DNA from: JADCCX01 sp031373545
GTDB taxonomy: Bacteria; Pseudomonadota; Alphaproteobacteria; Rhizobiales; Beijerinckiaceae
Assembly: GCA_031373545.1 (NCBI GenBank)
Contig: JANMMT010000050.1
Span: 1-27,893 of the forward strand
Direction of reading: 5' to 3'
Length of the DNA stretch: 27,893 nt
Below, one piece after another: positions 1 through 6,842 of the stretch (positions within the stretch are counted from its first letter, which is position 1; each line of letters begins with the position of its first letter). Both the position numbers and the translations under genes were made by a program. The notes beneath the pieces were generated by a model. It was not told where the DNA came from, did no database searches, and saw nothing but the letters and a program-made list of their open reading frames with translations.

Positions 1-2
1 TG

Positions 3-224
3 CCTGAAATGTCGCGCGGCAAGGGTGTGCGCCTGCAAAAATACAAGGATGGCGGCGTGGCCGATGCCAAGACCTTCAAGCTGGCAGAAGGCCTGACTTG
101 GCAAAGCTCGGATGGCCGCACCTACACCGTCGCCAGGCCCGAGTTGGACGAATGGATCGGCAAACGCGCCGAGGCGGGCAAGCTCCCGCCCAAGGGCTTT
201 CCGAAGGGCAATAGGTTCGGGTGA
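3..224 (+). CDS. parC: DNA topoisomerase IV subunit A, C-terminal end (partial)
   Basis: Only the last 73 codons are present; the gene enters from the left edge in frame at base 3. The residues MSRGKGVRLQKYKDGG and the tail LPPKGFPKGNRFG match the conserved end of the C-terminal DNA-wrapping domain of alphaproteobacterial ParC. ParC is the breakage-reunion subunit of topoisomerase IV, which decatenates daughter chromosomes together with ParE. Codon use looks like that of the neighbours. The stop codon TGA at 222-224 lies inside the first copy of a 17-bp direct repeat. GyrA is the main alternative, but its C-terminus does not normally end this way. The identification is from recognition of family sequence; the catalytic part is outside the window. 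Confidence 0.85.
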   Translation, partial: PEMSRGKGVRLQKYKDGGVADAKTFKLAEGLTWQSSDGRTYTVARPELDEWIGKRAEAGKLPPKGFPKGNRFG

Positions 225-252
225 GAGACTTGACATTCGGGTGAGAGACTTG
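215..252. repeat. 17-bp direct repeat at the end of parC
   Basis: The sequence TTCGGGTGAGAGACTTG occurs at 215-231 and again at 236-252, a 21-bp period with a 4-bp spacer. The first copy contains the parC stop codon. The second copy supplies the 5' arm of the hairpin at 238-263. It looks like a local duplication of the gene end. Confidence 0.8.
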
Positions 253-263
253 GGTCTCACCTG
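238..263. terminator. Hairpin between convergent parC and DUF2256 gene
   Basis: Bases 238-246 can pair with 255-263 to give a 9-bp stem (one G-T pair) with an 8-base loop. It sits between the convergent stops of parC and the DUF2256 gene and overlaps the last codon of the latter. There is no T-tract on either strand, so it is at best a weak or factor-assisted terminator. Confidence 0.35.
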
Positions 264-415
264 GCAGTCGGCTTGGCGCTGCCCTTTCCCGCTGCGCGGC
301 ACCTGTCGGAGCAATATTTCACGTCCTCCCAGACCTTTTCCCACTTTTTGCGCCATGTGAACGGCAGACCGCAAGTGGCGCAGGTCTTGGTCGGCAGGTC
401 GGATTTCTTGCGCAT
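257..415 (-). CDS. DUF2256 small zinc-finger-like protein
   Basis: This is a 52-residue basic protein of the DUF2256 type. Four cysteines are arranged as a CATC pair at residues 12-15 and a CSDRC pair at 35-39, flanking the family block TWRKKWEKVWEDV. This pattern suggests a structural zinc site, but no function is established. The ATG at 415 is chosen because family members begin close to KKSDLP; an upstream in-frame start at 475 would overlap the SDR gene and add 20 unrelated residues. It lies 16 bases after the SDR stop, on the same strand, so the two are probably co-transcribed. In other proteobacteria DUF2256 genes are often near FeS-type photolyase genes, and one such gene lies at the far end of this window. 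Confidence 0.75.
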   Translation of the reverse strand: MRKKSDLPTKTCATCGLPFTWRKKWEKVWEDVKYCSDRCRAAGKGSAKPTAR

Positions 416-431
416 CTTGGGCACGGCGCCC

Positions 432-1160
432 TTACCCTTTGGTGCGCAGTGTTGAGCGGCCCCCGTCGATGCCAATCACCTGGCCGGTGATCCAGCCTGA
501 ATCCTCCGTGGCCAGAAAGGCCGCGAGACGGGCAATGTCCTCCGGTTCGCCAAGGCGCTGCAGCGCGTGCATCTGCGCGATGGCAGTGGCCATTTGCTCG
601 TTGCCGGTGAGCGCCTGTGCCAAGGGAGTCTTTGTCAGTGAAGGGGCCACGGCGTTGACGCGCACCTTGGGCGCAAGCTCCGCACCCAGCGCCAGCGTGA
701 GGCCTTCGATCGCGCCTTTCGCCATGGCAACCGAGGCATGGGCTGTGAAGCCCTGCGCCACTGCGACGGTCGAGAACAGCACGACAGAGGCCGTGCCTTC
801 ATAAGCTTTCAGCGCGGGCAGGGCGGCCTGCACTGCGCAGGCTGCACCGACGGCGTTGATGCGAAAATCCAGCTCGAAATCCGCCGGTGTCAGGCGGTGG
901 AAAGGCTTCAGGTTGATCGTGCCGACCGCATAGATGACCCCGGCGAGTGTATCCCCCGCTGCAGCGGTGACTGTCGCGAAAGATGCTGTGTCCGCAACAT
1001 CATGTGCGCTGAAGGTGCACCCAAGTTCCGCTGCAAGGCCAGACAGCTTCGCCTCGTTGCGTCCTGCAAGGTGTACGCCGTAGCCCCGTGCTTTGAGCAG
1101 CCGCGCAGTTGACGCGCCAATTCCGCCGGTGCCGCCATAGATCAGAATTGTGCCGGACAT
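432..1160 (-). CDS. SDR-family oxidoreductase lacking the catalytic tyrosine
   Basis: This 242-residue Rossmann-fold protein is a short-chain dehydrogenase/reductase. The N-terminal cofactor motif GGTGGIG is at residues 9-15, and the NAVG (Asn102) and FSTVAV (Ser130) positions are present. The usual YxxxK signature reads VAMAK, so the catalytic Tyr is Val144 while Lys148 is retained. The C-terminal block GWITGQVIGIDGG is standard for the family. Loss of the Tyr predicts no normal carbonyl reduction; the protein may bind nucleotide for another purpose or use different chemistry. The ATG at 1160 is preceded by AAGGGG at short spacing. The DUF2256 gene follows on the same strand. Three palindromes lie upstream at 1207-1263. 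The family assignment is certain, the substrate unknown. Confidence 0.85.
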   Translation of the reverse strand: MSGTILIYGGTGGIGASTARLLKARGYGVHLAGRNEAKLSGLAAELGCTFSAHDVADTASFATVTAAAGDTLAGVIYAVGTINLKPFHRLTPADFELDFRINAVGAACAVQAALPALKAYEGTASVVLFSTVAVAQGFTAHASVAMAKGAIEGLTLALGAELAPKVRVNAVAPSLTKTPLAQALTGNEQMATAIAQMHALQRLGEPEDIARLAAFLATEDSGWITGQVIGIDGGRSTLRTKG

Positions 1161-1206
1161 GGAAACCCCTTAGCCAACCGCCAAGTTGCGGTGCCGTCTG
1201 ATTGGT

Positions 1207-1263
1207 AAACATTGCAGATGTTTGGTCTGCGGTTTGCAGACAGACGATCTACGGTTTGCAAAC
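1207..1263. promoter_or_regulatory. Cluster of three palindromes upstream of the SDR gene
   Basis: Three inverted repeats lie in a row 47-103 bases upstream of the SDR start. AAACAT-5-ATGTTT spans 1207-1223, GTCTGC-5-GCAGAC spans 1225-1241, and the perfect palindrome GTTTGCAAAC spans 1254-1263. In addition CGGTTTGCA occurs as a direct repeat at 1230-1238 and 1252-1260, exactly 22 bp apart. This looks like an operator for a dimeric regulator. No regulator gene is in the window and the matching family was not recognised. Confidence 0.5.
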
Positions 1264-1312
1264 GCGTCTGGTTCAGCCTAACGCGTGAAGACCGCAGGAG
1301 GTTGCGCCCAAC

Positions 1313-1336
1313 AAAAAACCCGCCATAGCGGCGGGT
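1313..1336 (-). terminator. Intrinsic terminator of the 102-residue protein gene
   Basis: On the minus strand, ACCCGCC (1336-1330) pairs perfectly with GGCGGGT (1324-1318) around a 5-base loop, followed by a run of T complementary to the A-run at 1313-1318. It lies about 30 bases after the stop codon at 1367, as expected for a Rho-independent terminator. Confidence 0.9.
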
Positions 1337-1366
1337 CTTCTGTTCAATCTTCGGGCATTTTGTGGC

Positions 1367-1675
1367 TTACTTGATGCCGCCCAGAAATTTTGTCGCGAAA
1401 CCACCGATATCCGTGGCGCTGAACTGGCCGAAGCCCCCTTTGCCACCCAGCAGATCGCCTGCAACCTGCGAAGGCTGGCCGCCACCCTGCAGCGCGCCCA
1501 GCGCCATTTTTGCGAGGGGCGCATAGGGACCGGCAGCAAAGCCGGTGGCCAGTTCCAGAAGCTTGGAAGGGTCAGAAAACGCCTGGGTCAGCTTGCCGAC
1601 CATTTCGAGCGGATTGAAGCTTTTCAGCATATCCACCGGGTTGAAAGCCTTTGCCAGTTTATCAAGTCCGAACAT
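1367..1675 (-). CDS. Unrecognised 102-residue protein with tandem nonapeptide repeat
   Basis: I do not recognise this protein. It begins MFGLDKLAKA and contains two adjacent nine-residue repeats, KAFNPVDML (9-17) and KSFNPLEMV (18-26), with a looser third unit around 29-40. A hydrophobic, Gly/Ala-rich middle (about 45-65) and a glycine-rich tail ending in FLGGIK follow. There is no signal peptide or clear membrane segment. The ATG at 1675 is preferred over one at 1726 because AGAGGAG ends six bases upstream of it. The gene has its own terminator and a candidate promoter, so it appears monocistronic. The amphipathic FNP repeats suggest a protein- or membrane-surface-binding peptide, but that is speculation. 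Confidence 0.7.
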   Translation of the reverse strand: MFGLDKLAKAFNPVDMLKSFNPLEMVGKLTQAFSDPSKLLELATGFAAGPYAPLAKMALGALQGGGQPSQVAGDLLGGKGGFGQFSATDIGGFATKFLGGIK

Positions 1676-1681
1676 GCTCGT

Positions 1682-1688
1682 CTCCTCT
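1682..1688 (-). promoter_or_regulatory. Shine-Dalgarno site deciding the start at 1675
   Basis: AGAGGAG on the minus strand lies six bases upstream of the ATG at 1675. The alternative upstream ATG at 1726 has no comparable site, and the peptide it would add has low-complexity leader-like composition. Confidence 0.7.
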
Positions 1689-1713
1689 GAACGTCCTGTA
1701 CCAGGATGCAAAA

Positions 1714-1742
1714 AGTTAACCAACATAATCCATTAAAGTCAA
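1714..1742 (-). promoter_or_regulatory. Candidate sigma-70 type promoter
   Basis: On the minus strand TTGACT (1742-1737) is separated by 17 bases from TTAACT (1719-1714) in an A+T-rich stretch just upstream of the 102-residue protein gene. The -35 box is five of six, but the -10 box is poor, so this is only a candidate. Confidence 0.3.
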
Positions 1743-1792
1743 CAAGCAATTTTCATACATAGAATATTCTTGTTTCACGGATATCAAGCTCC

Positions 1793-3043
1793 TCACACGA
1801 AGGCCCGATCCGCTGCAAATCCCGAAACGTCGCAGATGGGAGCCTCACCCATGATCATGTCTGCGATCAGGCGGCCGGAAACCGCCGCATTGGTCAGCCC
1901 GTGATGCGCATGGCCGAACAAGAACCACAGGCCTTTGTGGCGCGGCGAAGGACCAATGACCGGAATCATGTCGGGGAAACACGGCCTGCGACCCATCCAC
2001 GGGGTTGTTTCGACCTGTCCGTCCAGTGACAGCCATTGGCGGGCGAGCGGCGCACAGCGCTCCACCTGCACCGGAGTGGGCGGCGCATCGCGGTGGGCAA
2101 ATTCCGCGCCGGTGGTCATGCGGATGCCATGCTCCATGGCCGCCATGGCAAAGCCCGCATCCGTATCGATGGCTGGATGATTGAGCGTGACATTGCCGCG
2201 TGGGCGGTAATGCACATGGTAGCCGCGCTTGATGAACAGCGGCAGGGCATAGCCCAGCGGGCGGATGATCTCGGGCGTCCAGGCGCCGAGCGCGATCACG
2301 GCGTCTCGTGCTGTAATGCGCCCCTCGGGTGATTCCACACTCCACCCCTCGGCGTCCTGCACCAGTGTGCGCGCATCGGCGCGAGCAAAGCGTCCGCCGA
2401 GCGCTTCGAAATGGCGGGCATACGCCCGTGTCAGTTGCACGGGCTCGCGCAGGGAAGCCGGGTCGTGCCAGTGGATCGCTCCGGCCATGGGTGCGTCGTT
2501 GAGGTGTGGCTCCACCTTGGCCAGCCCGGCAGCATCCAGCGGCGTGGAGGAAACGCCAAATTCTGCCCGCAGACGCGCGGCCTCGCCCATGCGGGCCTCG
2601 AAGCTTTCCGGCTTGCGGAAGAGCTGAACCCAGCCGCCGGGACGCAGCAGATCACTCACGCCCGCTTCCGATGCCAGCAACTCATGCTCGGCCAGGCAGC
2701 GCTCGAACAAGGGGCGATTGACGCGGATCGTGCGCTCGATGCGTGCGGGCGAGGCATTGCGCCAATACTGGAACAGCGGCGAGGCCAGCCCCAGCAGACT
2801 GCTGACCTGATAGTGCGCTTCGCTCTCACCGTTCAGTGCGTAGCGGATCAGCTTGCCGAGGCCGCGCGGGAAGGCATAGGGGTAGAACGCCTCGCGCTGA
2901 ATCAGCCCGGCATTGCCGAACGATGTTTCCTCGCCCGGTGATTTGCGATCCACCAGCACCACGGAGCGCCCGCGCCGCTGCAACTGCAGGGCGGCCGCGA
3001 CACCCACGATGCCCGCACCCAGCACGACCACATCTGTTTTCAT
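1793..3043 (-). CDS. DadA-like FAD-dependent D-amino-acid dehydrogenase
   Basis: This 416-residue flavoprotein belongs to the DAO/DadA superfamily. The FAD-binding motif GAGIVG is at residues 9-14, followed by the acidic end of the second strand (LVDR). The block ETSFGNAGLI at 39-48 is characteristic of DadA-type enzymes. The C-terminal FAD loop GHAHHGLTNAAVSGRLIADMI region is intact. The length is close to that of E. coli DadA (432). The expected reaction is oxidative deamination of a D-amino acid or a similar amine, with electrons passed to the respiratory chain at the inner face of the membrane. The ATG at 3043 follows AGGAG with a 10-base spacer. No alanine racemase is adjacent, so the exact substrate is open. 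A palindromic repeat lies upstream. Confidence 0.8.
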   Translation of the reverse strand: MKTDVVVLGAGIVGVAAALQLQRRGRSVVLVDRKSPGEETSFGNAGLIQREAFYPYAFPRGLGKLIRYALNGESEAHYQVSSLLGLASPLFQYWRNASPARIERTIRVNRPLFERCLAEHELLASEAGVSDLLRPGGWVQLFRKPESFEARMGEAARLRAEFGVSSTPLDAAGLAKVEPHLNDAPMAGAIHWHDPASLREPVQLTRAYARHFEALGGRFARADARTLVQDAEGWSVESPEGRITARDAVIALGAWTPEIIRPLGYALPLFIKRGYHVHYRPRGNVTLNHPAIDTDAGFAMAAMEHGIRMTTGAEFAHRDAPPTPVQVERCAPLARQWLSLDGQVETTPWMGRRPCFPDMIPVIGPSPRHKGLWFLFGHAHHGLTNAAVSGRLIADMIMGEAPICDVSGFAADRAFV

Positions 3044-3096
3044 GCCGAATCAGCTCCTGTTGCAAGCAGGCTAGCATGGGGCGCATGCGTTCCCCG

Positions 3097-3205
3097 GTGT
3101 CATTCCCGGCGACCCCGAAGGGTGAGGGAAGGGAATCCAGTTGTTCTCTCAATCCTGGCAAAGTCTGGATCTCCTATCCGGCTCTGGAGCCGCCGGGGAT
3201 GACAC
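3097..3205. repeat. Palindromic intergenic repeat, copy 1
   Basis: The ends GTGTCATTCCCGGCG (3097-3111) and CGCCGGGGATGACAC (3191-3205) are inverted repeats with one mismatch. Inside, GAGGGAAGGGAATCCAG near 3124-3140 is shared with copy 2 at 10919-11040. The element fills the space between the divergent DadA-like and BASS-type genes. It encodes nothing and looks like a dispersed palindromic repeat of the kind common in alphaproteobacterial genomes. Confidence 0.8.
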
Positions 3206-3247
3206 GGTTCCCTTCCCAAGGCGCGCATACCCCGCTACGCCAGACCC

Positions 3248-4198
3248 ATGCTCACCTTTCTCGCCCGCCCGCTTGACTGGATCGGCCGGCACGGCACGCA
3301 GGGATTTGCCCTGTCGATCTTCGCCGGTTTGGCCCTGCCGCAACTCGCAGCCAGCGCGCGCCCGCTGCTGGCGGTGACGATTTTCATCTTCGTCATGCTC
3401 ACCTTTGCCCGTGCGGATGCAACCGCCGTGCAGGCTTTGCTGGCGCGCCCACGCCCGCTCATTCTGGCCTGCCTCTGGCTCATCCTTGCACCCGTTTTCC
3501 TTATCGGCGGCGTGCTGCTGGGCATGGGCCGCGCCAATCTCGATCCCGGCCTTGTCCTGGGCCTGGCCATCATGGCGGGTGCGCCGCCCATCATTTCCGC
3601 ACCGGCTGTCGCCATGTTGCTGGGGCTGGAACCGACGCTGCTGCTGACAGCTGTGTTGTTGACAACGGCGGCGGCTCCGCTGCTCTCTCCCGTGCTGGTG
3701 GAATGGGTGGCGGGCGCAGCCGTGCCGTTGGATCTGGGCATACTCATCCAGCGCCTGGTGTTGCTGATCGGCGGGGCGATTGTGGGCGCGCTCGCGCTGC
3801 GCCGCTGGCTTGGCGTGGCACGCATCGAGGCCAACAAGACCACCTTCGATGGCATTGGTGTGGTGATGTATTTCATCTTCGCCGTCGCGGCCATGGACGG
3901 CGTGCTCGACGCGGCCCTCGCCAACCCCGCGCGGGTGGCTGAGTTTCTCGCCTTTGCCTTTGCCATGTCGGCCATGGGTTTTCTCACGGCGTGGCTGGTG
4001 CTGCGCTCACTTGCGCCGGCGGATCGCTTCGTGCTGGGCTATGCCACATGCCAGCGCAACATGGGGTTGCTGATTGCGGCGCTGGGCGCGGCGGCTCCCA
4101 AGACCACCTTCCTGTTTTTCGCCCTCGCGCAATTTCCGATTTATCTGATGCCGCAGATCGTCAAGCCGCTGGCCAGGCGGCTGAGGAAAGACGGGTAG
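3248..4198 (+). CDS. BASS-type (bile acid:sodium symporter family) membrane transporter
   Basis: This 316-residue protein is almost entirely hydrophobic, with about nine or ten predicted membrane segments and a short basic C-terminus. Two stretches recall the crossed discontinuous helices of the BASS fold: MAGAPPIISAPAVAMLLG at 109-126 and GYATCQRNMGLLIAALG at 264-280, the latter resembling the family's NRN-type motif. BASS proteins import organic anions with sodium; some relatives export arsenite (ACR3). The start at 3248 gives a sensible N-terminus but no clear ribosome-binding site, so the true start could be slightly downstream. It is transcribed away from the DadA-like gene. The family is likely; the substrate cannot be inferred. 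Confidence 0.65.
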   Translation: MLTFLARPLDWIGRHGTQGFALSIFAGLALPQLAASARPLLAVTIFIFVMLTFARADATAVQALLARPRPLILACLWLILAPVFLIGGVLLGMGRANLDPGLVLGLAIMAGAPPIISAPAVAMLLGLEPTLLLTAVLLTTAAAPLLSPVLVEWVAGAAVPLDLGILIQRLVLLIGGAIVGALALRRWLGVARIEANKTTFDGIGVVMYFIFAVAAMDGVLDAALANPARVAEFLAFAFAMSAMGFLTAWLVLRSLAPADRFVLGYATCQRNMGLLIAALGAAAPKTTFLFFALAQFPIYLMPQIVKPLARRLRKDG

Positions 4199-4219
4199 AA
4201 ACCGCGCCGCAAGAAGACC

Positions 4220-4249
4220 CTCTGCCCCTTGACCCCGCTCTGCCCCTTG
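4220..4249. repeat. 12-bp direct repeat upstream of rpe
   Basis: CTCTGCCCCTTG occurs at 4220-4231 and 4238-4249, an 18-bp period, in the 82-base gap between the transporter and rpe. No function is apparent. Confidence 0.6.
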
Positions 4250-4280
4250 CCCGCGCACCTCCATCGATTTACGAGAGGGC

Positions 4281-4964
4281 ATGACGCAGCCGCTCCTCAT
4301 TGCTCCCTCCATCCTGTCCGCCGATTTTGCGCGACTGGGTGAAGAGATCGAGGCCATCGACCGTGCGGGGGCGGACTGGATCCACTGCGATGTAATGGAC
4401 GGGCATTTCGTGCCCAACATCAGCTTTGGGCCGGATATTCTCAAAGCCATTCGCCCGCGCACGAAAAAGCTGTTCGATGTACACCTCATGATCCAGCCCG
4501 TGGACGCTTATGTCGAGGCTTTTGCCAAGGCGGGCGCGGACCTCATCTCCTTTCACATCGAAGCGGGACCACATGCGCACCGCACGCTGCAACTCATCCG
4601 CAGCCACGGCAAACAGACCGGGCTGGTCCTTACACCGCAGACCCATGAGAGCGCCATCGAGCATCTGCTGGACCAAGTGGACCTGATTCTGGTGATGACG
4701 GTCAGCCCCGGTTTCGGCGGTCAATCCTTCGAGCATGGCATGCTGGAGAAGGTGCGCCGCCTGCGCGCCATGATCGGCAAGCGCCCCATCCGGCTGGAGA
4801 TCGACGGCGGCGTGACGGTTGAAACCGCGCCGCTGGTGGTGGCAGCCGGGGCGGACACGTTGGTGGCGGGTTCGGCCGCTTTCAAGGGCGGGCCGTCCGC
4901 CTACGCCGCCAACATCAAGGCCCTGCGGCAAGCGGCGGAGCGCGCCCTTGGCACAGCCGTTTGA
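4281..4964 (+). CDS. rpe: Ribulose-phosphate 3-epimerase
   Basis: This 227-residue TIM-barrel enzyme interconverts ribulose 5-phosphate and xylulose 5-phosphate in the pentose phosphate and Calvin pathways. The metal ligands are visible: His35 and Asp37 in IHCDVMDGHFVPN, His68 in DVHLM, and Asp175 in LEIDGGV. The phosphate-binding loops VSPGFGGQSF (141-150) and AGSAAF (196-201) are intact. Length and N-terminus fit the family. A G-rich site (GAGAGGG) lies just upstream of the ATG. The next gene starts inside the last codons of rpe, so the two are translationally linked. Only one rpe is seen and there are no other Calvin-cycle genes nearby, so a housekeeping role is most likely. Confidence 0.97.
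   Translation: MTQPLLIAPSILSADFARLGEEIEAIDRAGADWIHCDVMDGHFVPNISFGPDILKAIRPRTKKLFDVHLMIQPVDAYVEAFAKAGADLISFHIEAGPHAHRTLQLIRSHGKQTGLVLTPQTHESAIEHLLDQVDLILVMTVSPGFGGQSFEHGMLEKVRRLRAMIGKRPIRLEIDGGVTVETAPLVVAAGADTLVAGSAAFKGGPSAYAANIKALRQAAERALGTAV
4937..4940 (+). promoter_or_regulatory. Shine-Dalgarno site for a TTG start inside rpe
   Basis: GGAG lies seven bases upstream of the TTG at 4948. It is the only well-placed ribosome-binding site for the membrane protein that follows and decides the start codon. Confidence 0.55.
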
Positions 4965-5442
4965 GGCGACGTATCTGGGCGCAATTGTCCACGCCGGGTT
5001 GATTGCGCTGGCCGCGAGTCTTGCCGGGCTGGCGGTGGTTGTGCTGCATCATGAGGCGCTGTCGGATCGCGCCTGGCTGGTGGCGCTGATCATCGCGGAA
5101 GGCGCGTTCCTGAGCGCGCTCATGGTGGGCCTGCCAGTGCTGTGGATCACGGCGCGCTGGCCCTCTTGGCTGCGTGGCCCGCTGGGCGCGGTGCTGACCA
5201 CATTTGGTTTTGTGCCTGCCACCATGTTTGCCTTTGCGGTGAAAATTCGCCTGCTGGATGGCCGCATCGAGGATGATCTGCTCGCCAGCTTCGACATTGT
5301 GGAAATCGGCTGGTCGATGTTTGGCGCCATGGGCCTGTTCACGCCGCGCGGCCTCGTCTATCTCGTGCCCTGGCCGCTGGCTGTCGTGTTTCTGGCAGCT
5401 TTGCTATGTTTCTGGCGTTGGCCTTCGCCTGCGCGTTTGTGA
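4948..5442 (+). CDS. Small integral membrane protein, unknown function
   Basis: I do not recognise this 164-residue protein. It has four or five hydrophobic segments (about 11-33, 43-68, 78-99, 117-132 and 136-156) separated by short loops. One acidic loop, DGRIEDD, lies at 104-110. The TTG at 4948 is chosen because GGAG stands seven bases upstream and because no ATG or GTG is better placed; it overlaps rpe by 17 bases. A longer reading from 4819 would lie wholly inside rpe in another frame and begins with an implausible Trp/Arg/Pro-rich sequence. The stop is 12 bases before purB. It therefore appears to be the middle gene of an rpe-purB operon. Frame and membrane nature are clear, function is not. 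Confidence 0.6.
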   Translation: MAQPFEATYLGAIVHAGLIALAASLAGLAVVVLHHEALSDRAWLVALIIAEGAFLSALMVGLPVLWITARWPSWLRGPLGAVLTTFGFVPATMFAFAVKIRLLDGRIEDDLLASFDIVEIGWSMFGAMGLFTPRGLVYLVPWPLAVVFLAALLCFWRWPSPARL

Positions 5443-5454
5443 AATGGATTTCTG

Positions 5455-6765
5455 ATGGTCCCCCGCTACGCCCGCCCCGAGATGACCGCGCTGTGGTCAT
5501 CGGCCGCCCGCTTCAAAATCTGGTTCGAAATCGAGGCGCATGCCACCGATGCGCTGGCGGAGCTGGGTGTGGTGCCCCATTCCGCCGCCAAGCTGATCTG
5601 GGAGAAGGGTGGCGCGATCGCGTTCAACGCGGCGGATGTGGAGCGCATCGACACCATCGAGCGCGAGGTGAAGCACGATGTCATTGCCTTTCTCACGCTG
5701 GTTTCCGAGCGCGTGGGGCCGGAGGCGCGGTTTCTGCACCAGGGCATGACCTCCACCGATGTGCTCGACACCTGCCTGGCGGTGCAACTCGCCCGTGCGG
5801 CTGACCTGTTGCTGGCGGATATTGATGCACTTCTGGCGGCGATGAAAGCCCGCGCGCTGGAGCACAAGCACACCATCACCATCGGGCGCTCGCATGGCAT
5901 CCACGCCGAGCCCGTGACATTCGGCCTCAAGATGGCGCAGGCCTACGCCGAGTTTGACCGCAACCGCACGCGCCTGCGCGCTGCGCGGGCCGACATCGCA
6001 ACCTGCGCTGTGTCAGGTGCGGTGGGCACCTTCGCCAACATCGACCCACGCGTGGAAGAGCATGTGGCTGCCAAGATGGGGCTCAGCGTTGAGCCGACTT
6101 CCACACAGGTGATCCCGCGCGACCGCCACGCGCTGTTCTTCGCAACACTCGCGGTCATTGCCTCCTCCGTGGAGCGGCTGGCCGTTGAAATCCGCCATCT
6201 CCAGCGCACCGAGGTGTTGGAAGCGGAAGAGTATTTTTCACCGGGCCAGAAGGGTTCTTCAGCCATGCCGCACAAGCGCAACCCGGTGCTGACCGAAAAC
6301 CTCACGGGCCTCGCCCGCATGGTGCGCGCCATGTGCATCCCCGCCATGGAGAACGTGGCGCTGTGGCACGAGCGCGACATCAGTCACTCCTCCGTCGAGC
6401 GCTTCATCGGGCCGGATGCGACCATCACGCTGGATTTTGCGCTCGCACGCCTCACCGGCGTCATCGACAAGCTGGTGGTCTACCCCGCTAACATGCGCAA
6501 GAATCTCGACCGCATGGGCGGCCTGCACAACTCGCAGCGCGTGCTGCTGGCGCTGACGCAGGCGGGTGTGAGCCGCGAGGAATCCTACCGCCTGGTCCAG
6601 CGCAACGCCATGAAGACCTGGGAACACGGCGCAGATTTTCTTGCCTCCCTCAAGGCGGACCCCGAGGTGGCGAGCCGCCTCTCCGCCGCGCAGCTCGAAG
6701 GCAGTTTTGATGACGCTTACCACCTCAAGCACATCGATACGATATTCAAGCGTGTCTTCGGGTGA
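5455..6765 (+). CDS. purB: Adenylosuccinate lyase
   Basis: This 436-residue member of the fumarase/aspartase superfamily performs two steps of purine synthesis: cleavage of SAICAR to AICAR and of adenylosuccinate to AMP, each releasing fumarate. The signature GSSAMPHKRNP is at 267-277 and carries the mobile catalytic serine loop. The conserved TSTD (99-102) and GRSHG (144-148, catalytic His147) are present. The N-terminus MVPRYARPEM matches bacterial PurB, which supports the ATG at 5455. It follows the membrane protein by 12 bases. It is distinguished from the related PcaB in this window by the AMPHKRNP (rather than STLPHKRNP) signature and by its N-terminal sequence. Confidence 0.97.
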   Translation: MVPRYARPEMTALWSSAARFKIWFEIEAHATDALAELGVVPHSAAKLIWEKGGAIAFNAADVERIDTIEREVKHDVIAFLTLVSERVGPEARFLHQGMTSTDVLDTCLAVQLARAADLLLADIDALLAAMKARALEHKHTITIGRSHGIHAEPVTFGLKMAQAYAEFDRNRTRLRAARADIATCAVSGAVGTFANIDPRVEEHVAAKMGLSVEPTSTQVIPRDRHALFFATLAVIASSVERLAVEIRHLQRTEVLEAEEYFSPGQKGSSAMPHKRNPVLTENLTGLARMVRAMCIPAMENVALWHERDISHSSVERFIGPDATITLDFALARLTGVIDKLVVYPANMRKNLDRMGGLHNSQRVLLALTQAGVSREESYRLVQRNAMKTWEHGADFLASLKADPEVASRLSAAQLEGSFDDAYHLKHIDTIFKRVFG

Positions 6766-6814
6766 GGATGATCAACCAGCCTTGATCACGCTGTGACAGG
6801 CTACCGCTTGCCAG

Positions 6815-6833
6815 ATGCGGACGCTTCCCGCAT
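6815..6833. other. Small hairpin before ccdA
   Basis: ATGCGG (6815-6820) and CCGCAT (6828-6833) form a 6-bp stem with a 7-base loop, ending nine bases before the ccdA ATG. It may influence translation initiation; there is no T-tract. Confidence 0.4.
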
Positions 6834-6842
6834 GCCCACCCC

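Noticed and set aside
1761..1770. Perfect palindrome AGAATATTCT
   Set aside because: Ten bases in an A+T-rich spacer with no second site; too short to call an operator.
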